DNA from: Adhaeribacter swui
Lineage (GTDB): Bacteria; Bacteroidota; Bacteroidia; Cytophagales; Hymenobacteraceae
DNA: 64,000 nucleotides
Direction: 5' to 3'
NCBI RefSeq assembly: GCF_014217805.1
Contig: NZ_CP055156.1
Coordinates: 4,780,585 to 4,844,584, forward strand
A model generated the notes under the pieces. That model searched no databases and was not told where the DNA came from. It saw only the letters and a program-made list of their open reading frames with translations. How positions within the stretch are numbered: the first letter of the stretch is position 1; each line of letters opens with the position of its first letter. Shown in pieces: positions 59,706 to 64,000 of this stretch. Both the position numbers and the translations under genes were made by a program.

Positions 59706-60947
59706 ATGTTTTCATTTTTAAAAAATTCTCTTTTGGGTGTGTTTTCGGTGGGGGCCCGGCTGGTAAGCAGTTTCTTTTTAAACAAAATGGTGGCACTTTA
59801 CTTCGGACCGGCAGGTATTGCGCAATTGGCTCACTTTCAAAATTTACTTACCTTTTTCACGCTAGTTCCGAATGATGGCGTCAGCCGCGGCGTGATTAAA
59901 TACCTGGCGGGGAGTAATAAAGACTCCTTTACTTTTCGCTCTTATTTTAGATCGGGTTTTTATTTAACGCTGCTTGTGTTTTTAGTAACAGCCGGATTGC
60001 TCTTTGCGGCTCGTTCGTACCTTTTAACTTACTTTCCGCCGCAGCTTAGCTGGTTCGTTCTTTTTTTAGGGGGCGCGTTGTTGCTGGTACTGCAAAGCTT
60101 TTTTAATGCGGTACTTATGGCTCGGCATAAAAACGGGCTGCTGGTTTTAGTAAATACCCTGGTAGCTGTGGGAGTAATTAGTTATGTAGCGCTGGCCACT
60201 GTAAAATTGCCGATCAGTGATTTTTTAAACGGTTATTTGTTGGTTATGGGAGTATTGGGAATTGTGGCGTTGCCGTTTAGTTTACAAGGTTTGCCTAAAA
60301 TCAAGCTGTTTACGCCGCGCATTTCTACCACCGCCTGGGGGCATTTATGTAAATTTATTTTAATGGCCACGAGTGTTTTGCTGTTTTCTAAAGGCTTGGA
60401 ATACTACATCCGCGATTATCTGTTCCGGCATTATTCCGTAGAGCAAACCGGTTTATGGCAGGGGGTAGTACGGGTTTCGGATAGTTACACGGCGCTGTAC
60501 ACGGCGGTTCTGGCTTATGCTTTTTACCCGAAAGTAGCCGTTATGCTCCCGGATGCTCAAAAATTAAAAAACTTTGTGCAACAAGCTTTTAAACTGCTGG
60601 TTCCGGTTATTATCCTGGGTTTGACTTTCATTTATCTTACTCAAGATTATTTGTTTACCTGGCTTTTGAGCAGCCGTTTTAAAGCGGCCCAAGAGTTTTT
60701 ACCTTATCAACTAGCCGGCGATTTTTGCAAACTGCTTTCGTGGTTGCTCGCTAACATTTTGGTGGCGCAGGCTAACTTTAAAATTATATTCGTGTTCGAG
60801 GCCGTGAGCGCTTTATTTTACCTGGGTAGTTTTTACTTTTTCACGGATAAACATGGCTTAGTGGGTACTACCATGGCGCATTGCGGGCATTACGGGCTGT
60901 TTTTAGCGTTAAACCTGTTTTATTTCCGAAAACTGTTTACCGCATGA
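59706..60947 (+). CDS. O-antigen flippase, Wzx family
   Basis: 413 residues with about 12 membrane helices, a MATE-like polysaccharide exporter. Text such as GARLVSSFFLNKMVALYFGPAGIAQLAHFQNL at the N-terminus and MATSVLLFSKGLEYYIRDYLFRHYSVEQTGLWQG in the second half is typical of WzxE/RfbX-type flippases that move undecaprenyl-linked oligosaccharide to the periplasm. It overlaps the next glycosyltransferase gene by 4 bp (ATGA), so the two are coupled. Confidence 0.9.
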   Translation: MFSFLKNSLLGVFSVGARLVSSFFLNKMVALYFGPAGIAQLAHFQNLLTFFTLVPNDGVSRGVIKYLAGSNKDSFTFRSYFRSGFYLTLLVFLVTAGLLFAARSYLLTYFPPQLSWFVLFLGGALLLVLQSFFNAVLMARHKNGLLVLVNTLVAVGVISYVALATVKLPISDFLNGYLLVMGVLGIVALPFSLQGLPKIKLFTPRISTTAWGHLCKFILMATSVLLFSKGLEYYIRDYLFRHYSVEQTGLWQGVVRVSDSYTALYTAVLAYAFYPKVAVMLPDAQKLKNFVQQAFKLLVPVIILGLTFIYLTQDYLFTWLLSSRFKAAQEFLPYQLAGDFCKLLSWLLANILVAQANFKIIFVFEAVSALFYLGSFYFFTDKHGLVGTTMAHCGHYGLFLALNLFYFRKLFTA

Positions 60948-61906
60948 CCTATCCTTCAGTAACTGTTATTTGTTTATGTTATAACCACGAACAGTTTTTG
61001 GTGGAAGCACTGGATTCGGTTTTGGCGCAAACCTACCCCAACCTCGAGATTATTGTGGCGGATGATGCCAGTACCGACCAAAGTGTAGCTATTATTTTAA
61101 ATTACTGCCAGCGCTACCCCCAGATAAAGTTTGTCCGGAATACGCAGAATGTAGGCAACTGCACAGCTTTTAACCTGGCCCTAAAACAAGCTACCGGAAC
61201 ATATATCATTGATTTTGCCACCGACGATGTTATGCTGCCCGAAAGAATAACGGAACAGGTAACTTGTTTTGAAAAATTAAGTCCGGAGTACGGGGTTATT
61301 TACAGCGATGCCGAATTGATCGATGAAGACTCGCAGCATATCCGTAATTTTTACCGTCGCAACCAAGCTGGTGCGTTAAAGCCCAAAGCCGTAAGCGGAG
61401 AGATTTACGCTGATGTATTGGCGCGTTATTTTATTTGTACGCCAACGTTAATGTTCCGGAAAGTAGTTCTGGATAGATTAAATGGTTACGACTCCAGCCT
61501 GGCTTACGAAGATTATGATTTTTTAGTACGGGCGGCCCGCGAGTACAAATTTTACTTCCAGGATAAAATACTTACTAAACGCCGAAAACATTCGCAATCC
61601 CTTTCGGCTGGTTGGTATAAAGTAGGAGATAAGCAATTATTATCTACCATCCAGGTTTGCTACAAAGCTTTAAAGCTAAACCGCACCGAACAAGATAAAC
61701 AAGCCTTAATTCAACGCGTAGAATGGGAAACTCAGCAAGCTTTTTTTACTCAGAATTATCCCGAAGCCGAAGCTTTACTGGCGCTTTTAAAACAAGTAAA
61801 ACCATTTTCGCTAAAAAATAAATTTTTTAAAATTTTAATTAATTACCGGGTCAACTTAAGCTTTATCCATCGGTTTTACTATTGGTTAGTGCACCGCCAG
61901 CCTTAA
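60944..61906 (+). CDS. Family 2 glycosyltransferase
   Basis: 320 residues from the ATG in the ATGA overlap; an in-frame start 63 bp upstream lies inside wzx and is rejected. GT-A fold: SVTVICLCYNHEQFLVEALDSVLAQTYPNLEIIVADDASTD, the metal-binding region FATDDVML (in place of DxD), and GYDSSLAYEDYDFLVRAA near the catalytic base. Acts in the cytosol on the lipid-linked sugar. Part of the operon 58284-61906. The donor sugar is unknown. Confidence 0.92.
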   Translation: MTYPSVTVICLCYNHEQFLVEALDSVLAQTYPNLEIIVADDASTDQSVAIILNYCQRYPQIKFVRNTQNVGNCTAFNLALKQATGTYIIDFATDDVMLPERITEQVTCFEKLSPEYGVIYSDAELIDEDSQHIRNFYRRNQAGALKPKAVSGEIYADVLARYFICTPTLMFRKVVLDRLNGYDSSLAYEDYDFLVRAAREYKFYFQDKILTKRRKHSQSLSAGWYKVGDKQLLSTIQVCYKALKLNRTEQDKQALIQRVEWETQQAFFTQNYPEAEALLALLKQVKPFSLKNKFFKILINYRVNLSFIHRFYYWLVHRQP

Positions 61907-61913
61907 TTCCAGC

Positions 61914-62729
61914 CTAATCTGCCCGTCGCCAAAAACGAATTTCGACGGACACCCGCGTTGTATCTGGGTTTAAATTAGCTGCGCCCCCATGAATTAAATA
62001 CGGTGTAAAAAGCAAGGCCTGGTGGTTTATGGGGTTAGGCCGCATAAGCTGTAACGCGTTGCTGGTGGCGGTAAGGCCCGGCACCGTGTATTGGCTGCCA
62101 TTCATCACCGCGCCGACCAGCGTGCGTTCTACCGTTTTTTCGGGCCAGAAATGACTTCCTGGAATTAAACCTAAAGACGATAGCTCGTTACTGCCTACTA
62201 CCGGCAAATATAAATTTAAACAATGTTTCAGTTCGGGGTGCCAGGCATCGCGGTGCAAAGGGTTAAAATCCGACAATCCGGGGCGCACAATGCGGTAACT
62301 AAAATGATATTCCTGGGTGTTTGGGTTTAAAACTGTTAATGGAATTTTAACTTCCTGCTCAATCCGTTCGATTAATGTTTGAATGGGAACGGGAAAGTTC
62401 TGGTAATCGACTTGCTTTGCTTCGTTGGTTATGGCCAGGTGCAAGGCTTGGTTTCCGGCAATGAGCGTGTGGTATTTTTCGATGGTGAAATCAGGCGGCA
62501 AGTTGCTGGCGTATTTACCAATTATATGCGTTAAATAGCTTTGCAAACCAGCATTCAAAGCGGCGAACTCCACTGGCTTTAATAGCGGAATTAAACTAAA
62601 TCCTTGTTTTTTCCAGGTAGTATGCGCAATTAAATTATCATCTTCTAAAAAAAGTACGGCATCTTCTCCAAAGGAACGCGCGCCGTTTACTTCCATTTGT
62701 ACATCCTGATTATCAATCCGGTATTTCAT
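61914..62729 (-). CDS. Fe(II)/2-oxoglutarate dioxygenase-like protein (PhyH-like)
   Basis: 271 residues. The double-stranded beta-helix metal triad seems complete: H-x-D in NPLHRDAWHPE, distal His in YLIHGGAANLNPDTTR, and an Arg in TRVSVEIRFWRR for 2-oxoglutarate. The family (phytanoyl-CoA hydroxylase-like) hydroxylates lipids, sugars or small molecules. Convergent with the GT2 gene (7-bp gap), it sits within the polysaccharide region, so a sugar-modifying role is possible but unproved. Confidence 0.78.
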   Translation of the reverse strand: MKYRIDNQDVQMEVNGARSFGEDAVLFLEDDNLIAHTTWKKQGFSLIPLLKPVEFAALNAGLQSYLTHIIGKYASNLPPDFTIEKYHTLIAGNQALHLAITNEAKQVDYQNFPVPIQTLIERIEQEVKIPLTVLNPNTQEYHFSYRIVRPGLSDFNPLHRDAWHPELKHCLNLYLPVVGSNELSSLGLIPGSHFWPEKTVERTLVGAVMNGSQYTVPGLTATSNALQLMRPNPINHQALLFTPYLIHGGAANLNPDTTRVSVEIRFWRRAD

Positions 62730-62902
62730 TTTTTAAAAATTAATGCTTTCGCTTAAGCTATTGGTATAACTATACGGAATAAAAAGTTTAAAATAATTCT
62801 TCGCTGCTAGTTTTAATTTATACCAAATGTAGCTCGGCTTACGCTATAAACCGTTTAATTTTACGAAACGATTTTTTAATAATTAGCAGAATACGTTAGC
62901 TA

Positions 62903-63841
62903 ATGATTCAAGTACAAAGGTACCATCGGGGATTAAAAGAAATATGGAATGCGTTTAATAGCCAAGCGGTAAACGGCACTTTCTTCTTCAATCGTACTTT
63001 TATCGAATATCATGGCTCCCGTTTCACAGATCATTCCCTGCTATTTTATCATAAAAATTCGTTAATTGCCTTGCTGCCTTTACACGAGGATAACACGGTA
63101 ATTTCGTCGCACCAAGGGCTGAGTTTTGGCGGATTTATCATTTCGGCCAAGGTAGATGTGCTTTTGATGTTGCAGCTTTTTGAAAATCTAAAAATTTATG
63201 CGGTGCAACACGGCTTTACTACTTTAATTTATAAAGCGCCACCCTCCGTATATCTGGGCCAACCTACTCAGGACGATTTATTTGCTTTGTACCAGCACCA
63301 GGCAGTACTCCAGCACCGGAATTTAATTTCGGTGTTAAATTTAAAGGAACCAATTGCTTATTCTAAATTGCGTCAACGGTGTTTAAAGCGAGCTAAAGAA
63401 TTAAATTTAACTATTTGTTTTTCAGAAGATATTGAAGCATTCATGCACTTAGTGCAGCAAGTTCACAAACGGTCTAAACTTAAATCACCTACGCACTCGG
63501 TTGCCGAAATCAAATATTTAATGCAGGCTTTTCCGGAAAACATAGGTTTAATGGCGGCCTACGCAGAGCAGGAATTGGTAGGAGGGGTGTTGCTCTTTAA
63601 GCACCGGCAGGTAGTAAATTTACAATACATTGCTTCGTCGGCAGTGGGTAAACAAAAACACGCTTTAGATTTACTGGTACATGCCGTTATTACCAAATAC
63701 CAGAACCAAGTAAAATACCTTAGCTTTGGCTCTTCGCACGATGAAAGAGAACCATATCATTTAAATACAAGCTTAGTACAAAATAAAAGCAGTTACGGAG
63801 CCAGGGGCGTAGTACAGGATACGTATCAGCTAAATTTTTAA
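62903..63841 (+). CDS. FemAB/GNAT-like acyltransferase
   Basis: 312 residues with the same two-half GNAT layout as the protein at 58.7 kb but low similarity. GTFFFNRTFIEYHGSRFTDHSLL near the N-terminus, SKLRQRCLKRAKELNLTICF in the middle, ELVGGVLLFKHRQVVNLQYIA (acyl-CoA region) and YLSFGSSHDEREPYHLN at the end. Found often beside polysaccharide genes in Bacteroidota. Substrate unknown. The next gene starts ~30 bp later on the same strand. Confidence 0.78.
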   Translation: MIQVQRYHRGLKEIWNAFNSQAVNGTFFFNRTFIEYHGSRFTDHSLLFYHKNSLIALLPLHEDNTVISSHQGLSFGGFIISAKVDVLLMLQLFENLKIYAVQHGFTTLIYKAPPSVYLGQPTQDDLFALYQHQAVLQHRNLISVLNLKEPIAYSKLRQRCLKRAKELNLTICFSEDIEAFMHLVQQVHKRSKLKSPTHSVAEIKYLMQAFPENIGLMAAYAEQELVGGVLLFKHRQVVNLQYIASSAVGKQKHALDLLVHAVITKYQNQVKYLSFGSSHDEREPYHLNTSLVQNKSSYGARGVVQDTYQLNF

Positions 63842-63869
63842 AAATTTTACTTTTATAAGCAGGGGCACT

Positions 63870-64000
63870 TTGAATCATCAGGATCAATCTGGTTTTTTAT
63901 TTATTCTACTTTTCAGCCTGGCAATTTTTGCTTTTACTTTTCTGGCGCTTGGTTGTTACTACGAAACCAACGACGATGTTATTCTTACCTTTTTGCTTAA
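63870..64000 (+). CDS. Membrane protein, N-terminal part (3' end outside window)
   Basis: Open frame to the window edge starting at TTG (63870) with NHQDQSGFLFILLFSLAIFA (first helix) and then CYYETNDDVILTFLL. An acidic YETNDD motif directly after the first helix is typical of a group of multi-spanning membrane proteins, probably GT-C-like, seen beside polysaccharide genes. The start codon is uncertain and only about 43 residues can be read. Confidence 0.6.
   Translation, partial: MNHQDQSGFLFILLFSLAIFAFTFLALGCYYETNDDVILTFLL

Overview
The window reads as the chromosome of a Bacteroidota bacterium, most likely Cytophagales and possibly Hymenobacteraceae (an Adhaeribacter/Hymenobacter-like organism; inference from gene content, not a measured placement). 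The evidence is a type IX secretion (T9SS) PorV/PorQ-like plus PorU2-like pair, a large surface protein ending in a T9SS sorting domain, Bacteroidota-type promoters (TAnnTTTG at -7, often TTG about 20 bp upstream) in front of many genes, few Shine-Dalgarno sequences, and a mostly short-operon housekeeping layout on both strands.

Layout. 1-8 kb: end of an M48 protease, IscS-type cysteine desulfurase, methylmalonyl-CoA epimerase, and an 1841-residue secreted repeat protein containing six exact-length 273-bp repeats. 8-15 kb: CCA-adding enzyme, a GT39-like membrane glycosyltransferase, and a PadR regulator translationally coupled to a PspC/GIN membrane protein. 15-21 kb: the PorV/PorQ-like protein and the PorU2-like C25 protease. 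21-32 kb: two DUF2382 stress proteins, folA, fmt, a LolC/E-type permease, MscS, an M23 peptidase, a PaaE-like reductase and an M3 oligopeptidase. 31.8-34.7 kb: a NarL-type response regulator overlapping a kinase whose ATP-binding motifs are lost, then small envelope proteins. A GCAGTACTGC-type palindrome lies about 54 bp upstream of the -7 box of both the kinase gene and a lipoprotein gene, suggesting a small self-regulated circuit. 35-44 kb: acetate use (acs, then actP with its DUF485 partner) interrupted by small genes and by an A+T-rich island. 44-55 kb: rnhB, a CHASE3 kinase with its receiver protein, gcvT, comB, a MazG-like enzyme, dtd, a large anchored propeller-like protein, corA and a YigZ-family protein. 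55-64 kb: a surface-polysaccharide region (multi-spanning membrane protein, FdtB-like aminotransferase, FdtA-like ketoisomerase, two FemAB/GNAT-like transferases, Wzx flippase, GT2 glycosyltransferase, PhyH-like oxygenase).

The most unusual parts are as follows. (1) The island at about 39.6-42.06 kb looks like a gene-cassette array without an integrase in view. It has an attC-like site with ACCCAAC/GTTGGGC ends, a second weaker site, a decayed cassette ORF between them, and a cassette encoding a DUF2321 zinc-ribbon plus PD-(D/E)XK nuclease-like protein that could be a defence effector. (2) There are three intergenic elements of 138-141 bp, each built of four nested palindromes arranged as one large inverted repeat. 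Two share sequence and the third has the same architecture with unrelated sequence. (3) The AGTACT palindrome circuit with its degenerate kinase. (4) A small membrane protein gene is broken by a nine-base homopolymer.

No rRNA, tRNA, CRISPR array or intact transposase gene was recognised.
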